Source: CAVRUD01 sp963724285
Lineage (GTDB): Bacteria > Chloroflexota > Chloroflexia > Thermomicrobiales > UBA6265
Assembly (NCBI GenBank): GCA_963724285.1
Contig: CAVRUD010000019.1
Span: 1-64,000 of the forward strand
DNA length: 64,000 nucleotides
Direction of reading: 5' to 3'
The position numbers were made by a program, and so were the translations under genes. Under the pieces are notes generated by a model. It was not told where the DNA came from. It ran no database searches and worked only from the letters and a program-made list of their open reading frames with translations. Below, piece after piece: positions 32,984 through 41,619 of the stretch. How positions within the stretch are numbered: position 1 is the stretch's first letter; every line of letters begins with the position of its first letter.

Positions 32984-33979
32984 GTGCATCGGTTTGGTCG
33001 AATCGGACTCGTGGCTCTGGCAGCAATCATGGCGCTGACCGGGTCTTTGGCGGGGAATCACCGCGCCCTGGCGCAGGATCAGCAGATTGACTGGGCTTAC
33101 GATGAGGCGGCTCTGGCGGCGCTTGGTTACCCCGCCATCGAGATCGCGGTCAGCGAGGACGGTGTCGAGGCGCCGGACACCTTGCCAGCCGGCATCTACC
33201 ACGTCACCCTGAGCGTCAGCGCGGGGAACAACGCCTACGTCGACTTCATGCAGCCGCCGGCCGGGCTCTCGGTGGACGAGATGACCCAGGGAGCGCTCGA
33301 CGCGGGCGCGAACGATCTGGTCCAGCCCGGTTGGGACTTTGCCGGCGGCGGAAACACCCCCGAGGCGGGCGTCTCCGCTACCTTCCTGATCGAGCTGGCC
33401 CCCGGCGACTACCAGATTGCCGCGTCGTACTACCCAGAACTGGCCGAAGGGGAGGAGTACGACGTTGCGAACGAGATCATGCGGCTCAGCCCGCTGACCG
33501 TCACGGAAGCGGCCGCCACTCCGGTGGCCTCCCCAGTGGCAGGGACGGGCGCGACGCCGGTCGCCGGTGATCCAAGCCGCGTCCCGGAAGCCGACGTCAC
33601 CCTGGAGATGACTGACGACCTGCGCTACATCGTCTCGCCGGATCCGGTCCCGGCAGGCCCGCAGTTGTGGGAGATCACCAACACTGGCACGGCGTACAGC
33701 CATCACGTCGTGATGTACGGCGTTCCCGACGGCACCACCGCCGACGCCATCGTCGCCGATTTCGCCAACCTGATGAGCGGCACACCGCCCGCGAGCGAGC
33801 CCCTGATCTTCTCATTCACCGGCGTCGCCTACGCGGCCCTGCAGTCCGGCGGTCACACGACCTGGAACGTGCTCGACCTGGATCCAGGCTCCTACGCGGT
33901 GATCTGCTTCATCATCGACCCTATGACCGGCATGCCGCACGTCCTCGACGGCATGGCCACCGTCTTCACCGTCGCATAG
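32984..33979 (+). CDS. Exported protein with two repeated beta-sandwich-like domains
   Basis: Secreted protein of 331 residues, starting GTG at 32984 (GGGAG 7 bases upstream). After a signal peptide (LVALAAIMALTGSLAG core), two related domains follow, about residues 45-165 and 200-331. Each opens with a strand such as IEIAVSEDGVEAPDTLPAG or LRYIVSPDPVPAG and continues with a pattern of THHV-like His (SHHVVMYGVPDGTTAD). The halves are joined by ATPVASPVAGTGATPVAG. The second domain has cupredoxin-like features (SHHVVMYG, CFIIDPMTGMPHVLDGM), so copper binding is conceivable but unproven. Confidence 0.75.
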   Translation: MHRFGRIGLVALAAIMALTGSLAGNHRALAQDQQIDWAYDEAALAALGYPAIEIAVSEDGVEAPDTLPAGIYHVTLSVSAGNNAYVDFMQPPAGLSVDEMTQGALDAGANDLVQPGWDFAGGGNTPEAGVSATFLIELAPGDYQIAASYYPELAEGEEYDVANEIMRLSPLTVTEAAATPVASPVAGTGATPVAGDPSRVPEADVTLEMTDDLRYIVSPDPVPAGPQLWEITNTGTAYSHHVVMYGVPDGTTADAIVADFANLMSGTPPASEPLIFSFTGVAYAALQSGGHTTWNVLDLDPGSYAVICFIIDPMTGMPHVLDGMATVFTVA

Positions 33980-34103
33980 GTCGGCCGCCCAACGAACGAT
34001 CGGAAACGCACCGACGACGTCTCCCCACGCACGCGTGGAGAGGCGTCGTCGTAGCAGGCTCGGCTTCAATGCTGATCTGAGCAGGGCCTCCGGGCGTCGT
34101 GTG

Positions 34104-34196
34104 CTAGAAGATGACCTGGAGGATCTGGACCAGGATCCAGATGAAGATCACCGCGCCGACCAACATGCCGATCAAGACTCCAGCGCCGAACCGCAT
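34104..34196 (-). CDS. 30-residue single-span membrane peptide
   Basis: Short frame starting MRFGAGVLIGMLVGAVIFIW, then a mostly hydrophobic C-terminal half, stop TAG. Almost the whole chain is one transmembrane helix with a positively charged N-terminus. GGAGGG sits directly upstream of the ATG at good spacing, which is the main argument that it is translated. No family recognised. Confidence 0.5.
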   Translation of the reverse strand: MRFGAGVLIGMLVGAVIFIWILVQILQVIF

Positions 34197-34309
34197 TTCG
34201 CCCTCCGTGCCACACGCCCCTCGGCCCAACCGGCCGCACCCGGTACCATCGTCGCACACTCCGGGTGGAGGCAACAGACTGGTTCGCCGCTCCCGGAAGG
34301 AGGATAGTC

Positions 34310-34504
34310 GTGGATAGTCCGGAGCATGGATCTCGCCTCAGAGGGATCCTGATCGTCGTTCTGGGGCTCCTCGTGGCACTCGCCATTGGCCGCGAGTTCG
34401 GGCATCTCGCCCACGATGGGGTCTTGGGCACGTCGTTCGGCGCCCTGGTCGGGCTGGCCTCAGGCCTCGGGGTCTACATGACCCTTGGCGGGGACGAGGG
34501 GTAG
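34310..34504 (+). CDS. Small membrane protein
   Basis: Protein of 64 residues starting GTG at 34310, with GGAAGGAGG immediately upstream. After a short charged N-terminus (VDSPEHGSRLRG), two hydrophobic segments (ILIVVLGLLVALAIG and a Gly-rich LGTSFGALVGLASGLGVY) are separated by a short polar turn, so it should span the membrane twice. Function unknown. Gene is divergent from the 30-residue peptide upstream. Confidence 0.6.
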   Translation: MDSPEHGSRLRGILIVVLGLLVALAIGREFGHLAHDGVLGTSFGALVGLASGLGVYMTLGGDEG

Positions 34505-34535
34505 CCACACCCGGCGCGCACAACCAAGAACATCA

Positions 34536-35027
34536 TCAATGACCCGCCATCCCGTCGGCGAATACAACTGATCCGACGTCGCGGAAAGAGATCGTCCCGA
34601 GGTGAAGGATCGTGGTAGCGCCCGCGGCATCGACGACGTAACTCGATGCGATCAGGCAGTGGGCATCGGCGAACCGCTGGTCACCATCGTCCACCTGAAG
34701 CACGGCCGCGCCGCGACGGCCGCCTCCCTCCACGGCAGGCTCCAGATGCCCGTTGCCGCAGGTGCTGAACCGGAGTCGATCTCCGCTCGCTCCGAAGGTA
34801 ATGGTACCGACCTCCTGAAAGGTCGTGGCCCCGGTGATGGTGAGCTCCGATTCCAGGCGAATCTCGTCGCCCGGCTCGTCCCATACCTCTCCGTGGAGTC
34901 CGTCTCGATCGAACCATGTCCGCATCGAACAGCCGGATGCACGGGCCACAATCCGAAGGAGATTGCCGTCGATCCCAACCCAGGTGGCTTCGCCGCGAAA
35001 CCGGAGGGCACAGACGGTCTGTCGCAT
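34536..35027 (-). CDS. Hypothetical protein, beta-rich
   Basis: Protein of 163 residues, not recognised. It has two similar strand-rich stretches (TTFQEVGTITFGASG and TTILHLGTISFRDVGSVVF), suggesting an internal repeat, and no signal peptide or membrane segment. ATG at 35027 is chosen because AAAGGAG lies 12 bases upstream. Upstream in-frame extension to about 35249 is non-coding in character. Confidence 0.5.
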   Translation of the reverse strand: MRQTVCALRFRGEATWVGIDGNLLRIVARASGCSMRTWFDRDGLHGEVWDEPGDEIRLESELTITGATTFQEVGTITFGASGDRLRFSTCGNGHLEPAVEGGGRRGAAVLQVDDGDQRFADAHCLIASSYVVDAAGATTILHLGTISFRDVGSVVFADGMAGH

Positions 35028-35448
35028 CGGAGCGCCGCACTCCTTTCGTATTGACTTGAATCGCTCCGGCGAAATGCAGGCAACTGCCCTGCTCCGCCGC
35101 AGGGCCCACCGGTATGGTGGTGCATTCGCCCAGGCAGCCATCTTGCCGGCGTGTTGGGGGCGTCGCAGCGGGAGTTGTCCCCAAACGACGTACGTATTCG
35201 GGCCTACCTCCGTGCGCAATCTATGCACAGGCGTCCGAACTCCGAACACCGGGTTGCACAGATTGACCGATGGCTGCGAGCACTGGCGCTCGAATCACAC
35301 ATGACATACCAACGTAACCAGGGCAACATCCCCCTCTACATGCCTCGATACTGGTTGCCGGGTGGCACATGGTTTGCGTCCTTACTAGTGTCCCCGGCCT
35401 GCAAGGGCCGGAGCGATGACGAAATACAATGCCAAGGAGGCAGGAACA
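35028..35448. other. Non-coding stretch, nothing recognised
   Basis: Between the minus-strand hypothetical gene and the plus-strand PRC-barrel gene. It must hold the promoter of the latter, but I see no convincing -35/-10 pair, hairpin or repeat. Confidence 0.4.
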
Positions 35449-36387
35449 ATGGACATTCGCAACCAAGACTTAACCGGCATGACCGTTCGCGGGTCGGACG
35501 GTGACAAGGTCGGTAAGATCGTCGAGGTATCCCCCAACTATGTGGTCGTCGAGAAGGGCTTCTTCTTCCCCTCCGACCACTATGTTCCGACGTCCGCGAT
35601 TTCCTCGGTCGGCGACGACGAGGTCTACCTCAGCGTGACCAAGGACGAGGCCCTCAGCCAGGGCTGGGATCAGCAACCGGCCGATTGGGGCACGACGTAC
35701 GGTCAGCAGGACGCTGGGCTGGTCGATTCTGGCACTCCGTACCGGGACACCTCGTACGGGCAGGCCGATACCGTTGCCGCCACCAACGCGGCGGAAATTG
35801 ATGACGCCTACGCCACCTCGGGCACGACCAGGTCTGAGGTCATTGCGCCCGACTATGTGGCGGCCGACGACCGCACCGCGACGGGCACCAACGCCGAAGC
35901 GCTGCGCGTGCCCGTCTACGAGGAGGACCTGACCGCCGTCAAGCGCGACGTCGACCGCGGCGCGGTCCGCATCGAGAAGGAGCTGGTCACCGAGGACCGG
36001 ACCGTCACCGTCCCGGTCACCGAGGAGCGCGTCCGGGTCACCCGGGTCGACGCCAACGACCCCGGCGCGGTCGGCGCCGACGCCTTCGAGGAGGGCGTCA
36101 TCGAGGTGCCGGTGCGCGGCCAGGAGGTCGACGTCGAGAAGACGGCGCGCAAGGCCGGCGAGGTCATCGTCGAGAAGGAGGCGGAGACGCGGACCGAGCG
36201 GGTCGGCGGCACGGTGCGCCGCGAGGAGGTCCGGGTCGACGACCAGACCATCGACCGCCGACGACGCCGACGCGTCGCCGGTAACAGCCACTCAGCAAAC
36301 CGATCAACTGGAACGCGCCGGGCCAAATGGCCCGGCGCGTTGCTGTGTCTGTGGTGGTCGAGACAGATGGAATGCTCCCATCCGTGA
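35449..36387 (+). CDS. PRC-barrel and DUF2382 (YsnF/AvaK-type) stress protein
   Basis: Cytoplasmic protein with an N-terminal PRC-barrel (about residues 1-65: MTVRGSDGDKVGKIVEVSPN). A disordered linker follows, then a DUF2382 domain (about 160-275: LRVPVYEEDLTAVKRDVDRG and EVPVRGQEVDVEKTARKAGE). This combination is typical of YsnF-like proteins expressed in general stress. ATG at 35449 follows GGAGG. The reading frame runs on past 36284 through a strong hairpin at 36312; a +1-frame alternative ends at TAA 36282-36284 just before the hairpin. The C-terminal about 40 residues here are therefore suspect, and an indel near 36255 is likely. Confidence 0.85.
   Translation: MDIRNQDLTGMTVRGSDGDKVGKIVEVSPNYVVVEKGFFFPSDHYVPTSAISSVGDDEVYLSVTKDEALSQGWDQQPADWGTTYGQQDAGLVDSGTPYRDTSYGQADTVAATNAAEIDDAYATSGTTRSEVIAPDYVAADDRTATGTNAEALRVPVYEEDLTAVKRDVDRGAVRIEKELVTEDRTVTVPVTEERVRVTRVDANDPGAVGADAFEEGVIEVPVRGQEVDVEKTARKAGEVIVEKEAETRTERVGGTVRREEVRVDDQTIDRRRRRRVAGNSHSANRSTGTRRAKWPGALLCLWWSRQMECSHP
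36312..36341 (+). terminator. Terminator hairpin after the PRC-barrel gene
   Basis: Perfect 13-bp stem AACGCGCCGGGCC / GGCCCGGCGCGTT with an AAAT loop. No clear T run follows. Position argues that the upstream gene ends before it. Confidence 0.6.
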
Positions 36388-36693
36388 TCCTGATGTCCCG
36401 CTTGCAGTGCTCAGCCCCGAACGGCCTTCCGTCATTCAGCCCGGGGTTGGACGTCCCAGGCGAAGCGCGAAACTGGGCAACCCTTGCGACGAGCACATAC
36501 GTGGTGCGTCCTCGCCGCTCCCCTGCCTTGGTCCGTTCGTAAAAGCCATGCGCATGTCTCAACCTGATCTCCTCGTGCAAGCATGGCCATTCAGTCAAAC
36601 GCGCCACCACCGCGCTCGTCTACAGTGGCCTGCGGCGGCAGGAGCGACGATCGGCTGACCATCGAGGCGCAGCGTCGAAGCCAGAAAACCAAC
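36388..36693. other. Non-coding stretch between converging genes
   Basis: No gene or repeat recognised. It lies between the PRC-barrel gene and the terminator of the Mn catalase gene; both transcripts should end within or beside it. Confidence 0.4.
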
Positions 36694-36725
36694 GAGCAGC
36701 GCGGCCCATATTGGCCGCGCTGCTC
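36694..36725 (-). terminator. Terminator hairpin of the Mn catalase gene
   Basis: Perfect 13-bp stem GAGCAGCGCGGCC / GGCCGCGCTGCTC with a CATATT centre. On the minus strand it is followed by GTTGGTTTTC. It lies about 40 bases past the gene end. Confidence 0.7.
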
Positions 36726-36765
36726 TCGCTAAAACGTTGGAGTTGGAGTTGGCTGGTTCCGACCA

Positions 36766-37662
36766 CTACAGGCGCTTCGCCATCTCCTGCAGTTCCGCCA
36801 TGGTAATCGGGCCGATTCCGGGCGCGGTGAGTTGCGGCTCGCTTGGGAGGTCCGGGGTCGGAGCGCCCTCCGGCATACCGTCCTCTACGACGAGCGGCAA
36901 TCCGTCCTCGGGGTGATTGCCGGTCCAAACCTCGGCGACGCGCCCAAAGTCCTTGGAGCCGTTCCGGTACAAGATGGTGTGCAGGCCCGTGTCCTCGAGC
37001 TTCTTCGCTTCCGGGAACTGCTTGTTGCTGATGTCCGGGATCGGGAAGAGCTTGCCAAGGTCCGCCCCGGTGAGCACCTCGAGCGCCCGGGCGTATGCCA
37101 CGACGTGGACGCCGCCACGGACCAGCAGGTAGCCGGTCATTGCCCGCACCGTCGGGTCGTCGGTCGTCTCGTAGACCCGGATCTTGTTGGCGCGGGCGCC
37201 GCACTCCAGGAAGAAGTTGTGGAGTAGATCCAGCTTCAGGTTGCCGCTGGAGAAGACGTTCTGGCCGGTCCATGGGTTGCCCATGGAGTCGACCGGCAGA
37301 GCCTGCTGGCCGCTGGCAATGAAGTGGTACGAGTTGCGGGCGTTCTCCGTGCCCGCCAGCGGGGTCGCGCTGGGATCGGTACCGCGCTTCGAAGCGCCGT
37401 TGAGCAGCATGTTGATCGTGTAGGTGACCACTTCGACGTGGCCAAACTCCTCGGCGGCGATGTTGGCGATGAGATCGTAGAAGGGCCGGGCCGGATCGTC
37501 GTTGCGGCCACGGAAATTGAACGACTGGAAGGTGTAGTTCATCAGGGTCGACATCTCGCCGAATTTACCGCCGAGCAGCTCCTGCACGACGGAGGCGGCG
37601 TTGGGGTTCGGCCCCTTTGGCTCAGGCAGGCTGGTCGCGATTCGGTCGTAACGTGTGATCAC
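36766..37662 (-). CDS. Manganese catalase (ferritin-like diiron-fold)
   Basis: Non-haem catalase of 298 residues that dismutates hydrogen peroxide at a di-manganese centre in a four-helix bundle. Metal ligands are in GGKFGEMSTLMNYTFQSFNF (first Glu), ANIAAEEFGHVEVV (Glu-Glu-x-x-His-x-Glu), FLECGARANKIRVYETT (third helix) and RGGVHVVAYARALE (Glu/His of the fourth). Length and order agree with the family. It shares its region with other stress proteins but is bounded by its own terminators on both sides, so it is probably a single-gene transcript. Confidence 0.93.
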   Translation of the reverse strand: MITRYDRIATSLPEPKGPNPNAASVVQELLGGKFGEMSTLMNYTFQSFNFRGRNDDPARPFYDLIANIAAEEFGHVEVVTYTINMLLNGASKRGTDPSATPLAGTENARNSYHFIASGQQALPVDSMGNPWTGQNVFSSGNLKLDLLHNFFLECGARANKIRVYETTDDPTVRAMTGYLLVRGGVHVVAYARALEVLTGADLGKLFPIPDISNKQFPEAKKLEDTGLHTILYRNGSKDFGRVAEVWTGNHPEDGLPLVVEDGMPEGAPTPDLPSEPQLTAPGIGPITMAELQEMAKRL

Positions 37663-37690
37663 GAATGGTTGCCTTTCTCATACAAAAGTG

Positions 37691-37719
37691 AGGAGGCGAC
37701 GAAATCTGCGCCGCCTCCT
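37691..37719 (-). terminator. Terminator-like hairpin after the DUF3618 gene
   Basis: Arms AGGAGGCG / CGCCTCCT around a 13-base loop, followed on the minus strand by CACTTTTG. Separates the three-gene envelope operon from the catalase gene. Confidence 0.5.
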
Positions 37720-37739
37720 GGTCGTTAGTCCGGGACCAT

Positions 37740-38669
37740 CTAGCTCGTCAGGCCACGATCCGATGCCGCTTGCTTCCCGGCGTTCTTAGCGGTCTCTCCG
37801 ATGTCCTTAGCAGCGCTCTTCGCGTCGGCCGCGGCACTGGAGGCGGCATCTTTCGCTTCGGTCGCCAGGTTGCTCGCTGCCTCCTTGGCCTGCTCGACCA
37901 GTCCCTGCGCGGCCCCGGTCGTCTGCGCCACGCCGTCCTGGACACGCGCCCGCACCGGTTCCATCGCCTCGCGCTCGCTCTGCGTTTCCGGCAGGCCGAG
38001 CCCAACAACCAACCCAAGCCCGAGCACAAGGGCACCGGCCGCGAGCGGTTGCTCGCTCATGAAGCCCTGAACGCTGCCCGGCATGCTGGGCATTGACTGC
38101 TTCATCCCCTCGATGCTCGATTGGGCCTTGTCCAGTGCCTGGCTGGTGCCGTGGAGCGCCGAGTCCAGGGCGTCGCTGGCGACGTTCTGGGCGGTGCTTG
38201 CCGACTCAGAAACCTTGTCGGTCACACCGCTGGACGATGTCGAATTCGACGTCGATGCGGCTTGACCGTCGTTTCCGCCACGCAGGATCTGAGAGGCCGC
38301 CACGCCAATGCCCAGCGCGGCCAGCGCGATCGGGGCCGGATTCTGGCCCATCCGCTCCCACAGCGATGCCCCCACCTGCCGCGCCGTATCGCCCGCCTGG
38401 GCCAGCATCTGGTCGGTCTTGGCAACCGTCGCGCTGTGGACGGCGGCGTTGATCTGATCCGTCAAGCTACTGGTCAGGTCAGCAGCCTTGGTGCGGACCT
38501 CACTGAGAACTTCATCGGTAATCTCCTGGACCGTCTCCTGCGCCTGCCGCTTAAGCGTGTCGGGCGCAAGCCGCTCCTGGATCTCGTCGATCGTCTGACT
38601 CATGTCGTCGCGAGTCCGCTCGATGTCGTCGCGGATGACCTCGACATCCTGGCTTTGCGTGTCGCTCAC
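37740..38669 (-). CDS. DUF3618 domain membrane-associated protein
   Basis: Protein of about 309 residues. The DUF3618 helix is at the N-terminus (VIRDDIERTRDDMSQTIDEI). A long amphipathic helical region follows, with hydrophobic segments at about residues 110-130 (APIALAALGIGVAAS) and 210-230 (LAAGALVLGLGLVVGLGL). The C-terminal repeat of Ala/Lys heptads (AKDAASSAAADAKSAAKDIG) is LEA- or apolipoprotein-like. Likely inner-membrane associated, role unknown. GTG at 38669 is chosen because it overlaps the Holin-X stop by 4 bases (GTGA) and AAAGGA is 8 bases upstream; an ATG at 38690 is possible. Confidence 0.78.
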   Translation of the reverse strand: MSDTQSQDVEVIRDDIERTRDDMSQTIDEIQERLAPDTLKRQAQETVQEITDEVLSEVRTKAADLTSSLTDQINAAVHSATVAKTDQMLAQAGDTARQVGASLWERMGQNPAPIALAALGIGVAASQILRGGNDGQAASTSNSTSSSGVTDKVSESASTAQNVASDALDSALHGTSQALDKAQSSIEGMKQSMPSMPGSVQGFMSEQPLAAGALVLGLGLVVGLGLPETQSEREAMEPVRARVQDGVAQTTGAAQGLVEQAKEAASNLATEAKDAASSAAADAKSAAKDIGETAKNAGKQAASDRGLTS

Positions 38670-39097
38670 CGCATCTGTCCTTTCGCCCATTCACCGTCCT
38701 GCTTCAGGCTCTCGATCGTCTCGGTCGGCGCCAGGCTGCCGGAGGTCAGGTCGGACTTCGCCCGGAGGACGAGGAACAGGCCGATAGCGGCCACGATGGC
38801 ACCGACAATCAGGGCCGAAAGCGACCAGGGAAGGTCCAACTCGCGGAGGCCAAAGACGGCCGCCGCGAGCAGGAAGACCACGCCGGTGTAGAGCACCAGC
38901 GCCCCGGCGACGAGCTTGGCGATATCCATCGCGGCCCGTTTGGCGGACTGGGTGGTCTCGGTCTTGGCCAGGGCGATCTCCTGCTTGAACAGGGTTTGGA
39001 TATCTCTGGCCAGATCTCCGAAAAGTTGGCCGAGGGACGGTTCGCCCGCGCCCGGCGCCGAACCGGAGGTCATACGCTGGCCTTGGGTGTGGCTCAT
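38666..39097 (-). CDS. Phage_holin_3_6 (Holin-X, DUF1469) family membrane protein
   Basis: Membrane protein of 143 residues. A soluble amphipathic N-terminal helix (LFGDLARDIQTLFKQEIALA) precedes two transmembrane segments at about 61-83 (LVAGALVLYTGVVFLLAAAV) and 92-112 (LSALIVGAIVAAIGLFLVL). The Pfam name refers to distant likeness to holins, and nothing nearby is phage-like. In the family it commonly neighbours DUF3618 genes, as here, suggesting an envelope function. ATG overlaps the upstream gene's stop (TCATGA). Confidence 0.82.
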   Translation of the reverse strand: MSHTQGQRMTSGSAPGAGEPSLGQLFGDLARDIQTLFKQEIALAKTETTQSAKRAAMDIAKLVAGALVLYTGVVFLLAAAVFGLRELDLPWSLSALIVGAIVAAIGLFLVLRAKSDLTSGSLAPTETIESLKQDGEWAKGQMR

Positions 39098-40092
39098 GAC
39101 TGCCCCTCCCGACCAATCGTGCCCTCAACCTCGGGGGCATACCCGGCCGTCGCGCCGGTGGGCATTCCGGAGGTTCCCGTCGAGGTGCTTCCCGCGCCGG
39201 ACCGGCCAGATAGGCCGGCAGACTGGCCGACCTCGAAGTCGGAGGCAGCCTCGTCCATCCGATTGAAGCCCGAGGCGGCCGAGGTGCTGCTGGACGAGCC
39301 CGTGCCAGAACCACTCCCCTGCTCCTGGTTTGAAGAGCCAGACGAGCCGACGAGCCGGTCGCGCCGACCACGCGCTCCTTGACGCTCTCCATCGCGTTGA
39401 CTGCCTGCTCGGACATCGAGCTCATTGCCTGGTCAATCGCCTGAGAGCCACTGCTTGTTCCCTTCAACAGCCGGGCGGCGACGATGCCAACGCTGAACGC
39501 GGCGCCTACGAAGGCAAGCGGCTGTTTTCGGGCGAAGTCCTGCACATCGTGCAGGAGCTCGCTCGCGTCCTTGTCGCGGAGGAAATCGGCCGACTGGGCC
39601 AGACGCTCGGCGGCGTCATCGACGAACTGGCCAATCCCCGCCTGGGCGCCGTCGTTCGACTCCTTCAAGCTCTGGGCGGTGCTGCGCAGGGCGTCGGCCA
39701 GACTGCCGAGGCCGGAAACCGCCTGCTCGCGCTGCTGGGTAAACGCGTTGGTCGCCTGCTCCTTGGCCTGGCCGATGAGCTCGCCCGCCTGCTGCTTCGC
39801 TTCGCCGGCAATCTCGGTCGCCTGCGCCTGGACATCGCCCTTGATCTGCTGGGCGGTCTCCATCGCGGCGTCCTTGGTCTCCTGGGCGGTCTGCTTCGCC
39901 GCCTCCTTCACGTCCTGAACGCCGTCGCCTGACTGCCGCTCGACACTCCGTGTTTGCGCCGCTGCTCGTCGACCCCCGCGCTGGCGGCGCTCGTGCCGTA
40001 GTCGGCCGCATTCGTTAGTCGGAAATACCGGACGTCCCAAACTCACCGGGCCGCGCTGTCGAGCCCGATCGACTGCTCTGTTGCCCACTCAT
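39094..40092 (-). pseudogene. Long amphipathic helical (LEA/DUF883-like) protein, frameshifted three times
   Basis: A gene of about 330 codons whose frame changes about three times (near 40015, 39940 and 39350). Read across, it starts MSGQQSSRSGSTARPGEFG after AGGAGGGGTGCC. It continues DYGTSAASAGVDEQRRKHG, then a long helical core (VKEAAKQTAQETKDAAMETA...GELIGQAKEQATNAFTQQ), then a hydrophobic helix (LAFVGAAFSVGIVAARLL). The end is a Ser/Gly-rich tail ending in GTIGREGQS with the stop overlapping the Holin-X start (TCATGA). Heptads of Ala, Lys, Glu and Gln resemble stress-linked DUF883/LEA proteins. The intact overlaps suggest indel errors rather than a dead gene. Confidence 0.6.
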
Positions 40093-40338
40093 GGCACCCC
40101 TCCTGTAGAGAATGCGTTGGCTATCCCCGCAAAATCGCGCCCGACAAGCCATCGAACACCAAGGCAGAATGCACACTACATGCCATGGTTCATTTGGCGT
40201 GCCGGCGAATTTTCCACTGCCAATCACACCAAATCGCTGACTTACACAGACTATTGTGAACTTCAAGGCACACTAACCCCTCCCCACAATGGGCAGTTCT
40301 CGCCCGCGAAGACGGAGTTCCGTGCAGCTGTGAACGCC

Positions 40339-40368
40339 GGAGGCAGCGGCCCGTGGGCCGCTGCCTCC
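40339..40368. terminator. Hairpin after the alcohol dehydrogenase gene
   Basis: Perfect 14-bp stem GGAGGCAGCGGCCC / GGGCCGCTGCCTCC with a 2-base centre, 11 bases past the gene end. No T run follows. Confidence 0.55.
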
Positions 40369-40378
40369 GCTACACAAT

Positions 40379-41549
40379 CTACGGCTTCAAGACGACCTTG
40401 ATGCAGCCGTCCTCTTTCTCGCGGAAGGTCTTGTACATCCCCGGCCCCTCGTCCAGCGGGCAGGTATGCGTCACGACGAAACTCGGATCGATCTCGCCAT
40501 CGACGACCTTTTTCAGGAGGGGTTCGAGGTAGCGCTGGACATGGGTCTGGCCGGTCTTGATCGTCAGGCCCTTGTTCATGATCGTTCCCATCGGGATCTT
40601 GTCGTCGTACCCGATGTAGACGCCCGGAATCGAGAGCGTGCCACCCTTGCGCACGCATTTGACCGCCTCGCGGATCACATGGGGGCGGTCCTGCTCCACC
40701 TTGACCGTCTGCTTGACCTTGTCGTAGATGCCCTTGATGCCGGGGACGTGCGCCTCGCTGCCGACGGCGTCGATCGCGCTGTCCGGGCCGCGCCCCTTCG
40801 TCATCTCCTGGAGCGTTTCGTAGACGTCCTGCTCTTCGTAGTTGATGACCTCGGCCTTGCCCTGAGTCCGCGCCATCTCCAACCGCTCGGCCACCCGGTC
40901 GATCGCGATCACCCGGCCCGCGCCCAGCATCCAGGCGCTCTTGATCGCGAACTGCGCCACCGGGCCGCAGCCCCAGACCGCAACCGTATCCCCCGGCTGG
41001 ATCTGGGCGTTCTCGGCCGCCATGTAGCCGGTCGGGTAAATGTCGGAGAGGAAGAGCACCTGCTCGTCGGTAAGCTCCTCCGGGACCTTGATCGGCCCGA
41101 CGTCGGCGAAGGGCACACGGAGGTATTCCGCCTGGCCGCCGGCAAAACCGCCGAGCAGGTGGGAGTAGCCGAACAATCCGGCGGGCGAGTGGCCCATCAG
41201 CTTGGCCGCCATCTCCGCGTTCGGGTTGGAGACATCGCAGGCGGAGAAGAGGCCGTGCTGGCAGAACCAGCACTGCCCGCAGGAGATCGTGAACGGCACG
41301 ACGACGCGGTCGCCCTTCTTGAGCTTCGTCACGGCCGATCCGACCTCGACCACCTCGCCCATCGGCTCGTGGCCGAGCACGTCGCCTCTCTCCATCGTCG
41401 GCATGTAGCCGCCGTAGAGGTGGAGATCGGAGCCGCAGATCGCGGTTGCGGTGACCTCTGATGATGGCATCGGTCGGATCAACGATCGAAGGATCCGGTA
41501 CGGTCTCAACGCGCACGTCCTCGGTGCCGTGCCAGGTCAGCGCCTTCAT
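40379..41549 (-). CDS. Zinc-dependent alcohol dehydrogenase (one frameshift)
   Basis: Medium-chain dehydrogenase, about 389 residues, of the formaldehyde/threonine/sorbitol-dehydrogenase-like group. Zn ligands are in AICGSDLHLYGG and GHEPMGEVVEVG. The structural Zn lobe SCGQCWFCQHGLFSACD carries four Cys, and the NAD(P) motif is AVWGCGPVAQFAI. A single extra base near 41460 (AGAGGTCACC where AGAGTCACC keeps the frame) splits the first 30 codons, starting MKALTWHGTEDVRVETV, from the rest. ATG at 41549. Cytoplasmic oxidoreductase; substrate unknown. It stands next to the SDR and F420-type genes. Confidence 0.87.
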
Positions 41550-41619
41550 GAGATGAACCCTTTCATTCGATAACGGCGGTGGAACCTGGTTGAACCGAGA
41601 GGCGGCCTTGCGTCCCAGG

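Noticed and set aside
38666..39097. Phage lysis gene because of the holin name
   Set aside because: No endolysin, structural or integrase genes are near. The family is a cellular membrane protein that co-occurs with DUF3618.
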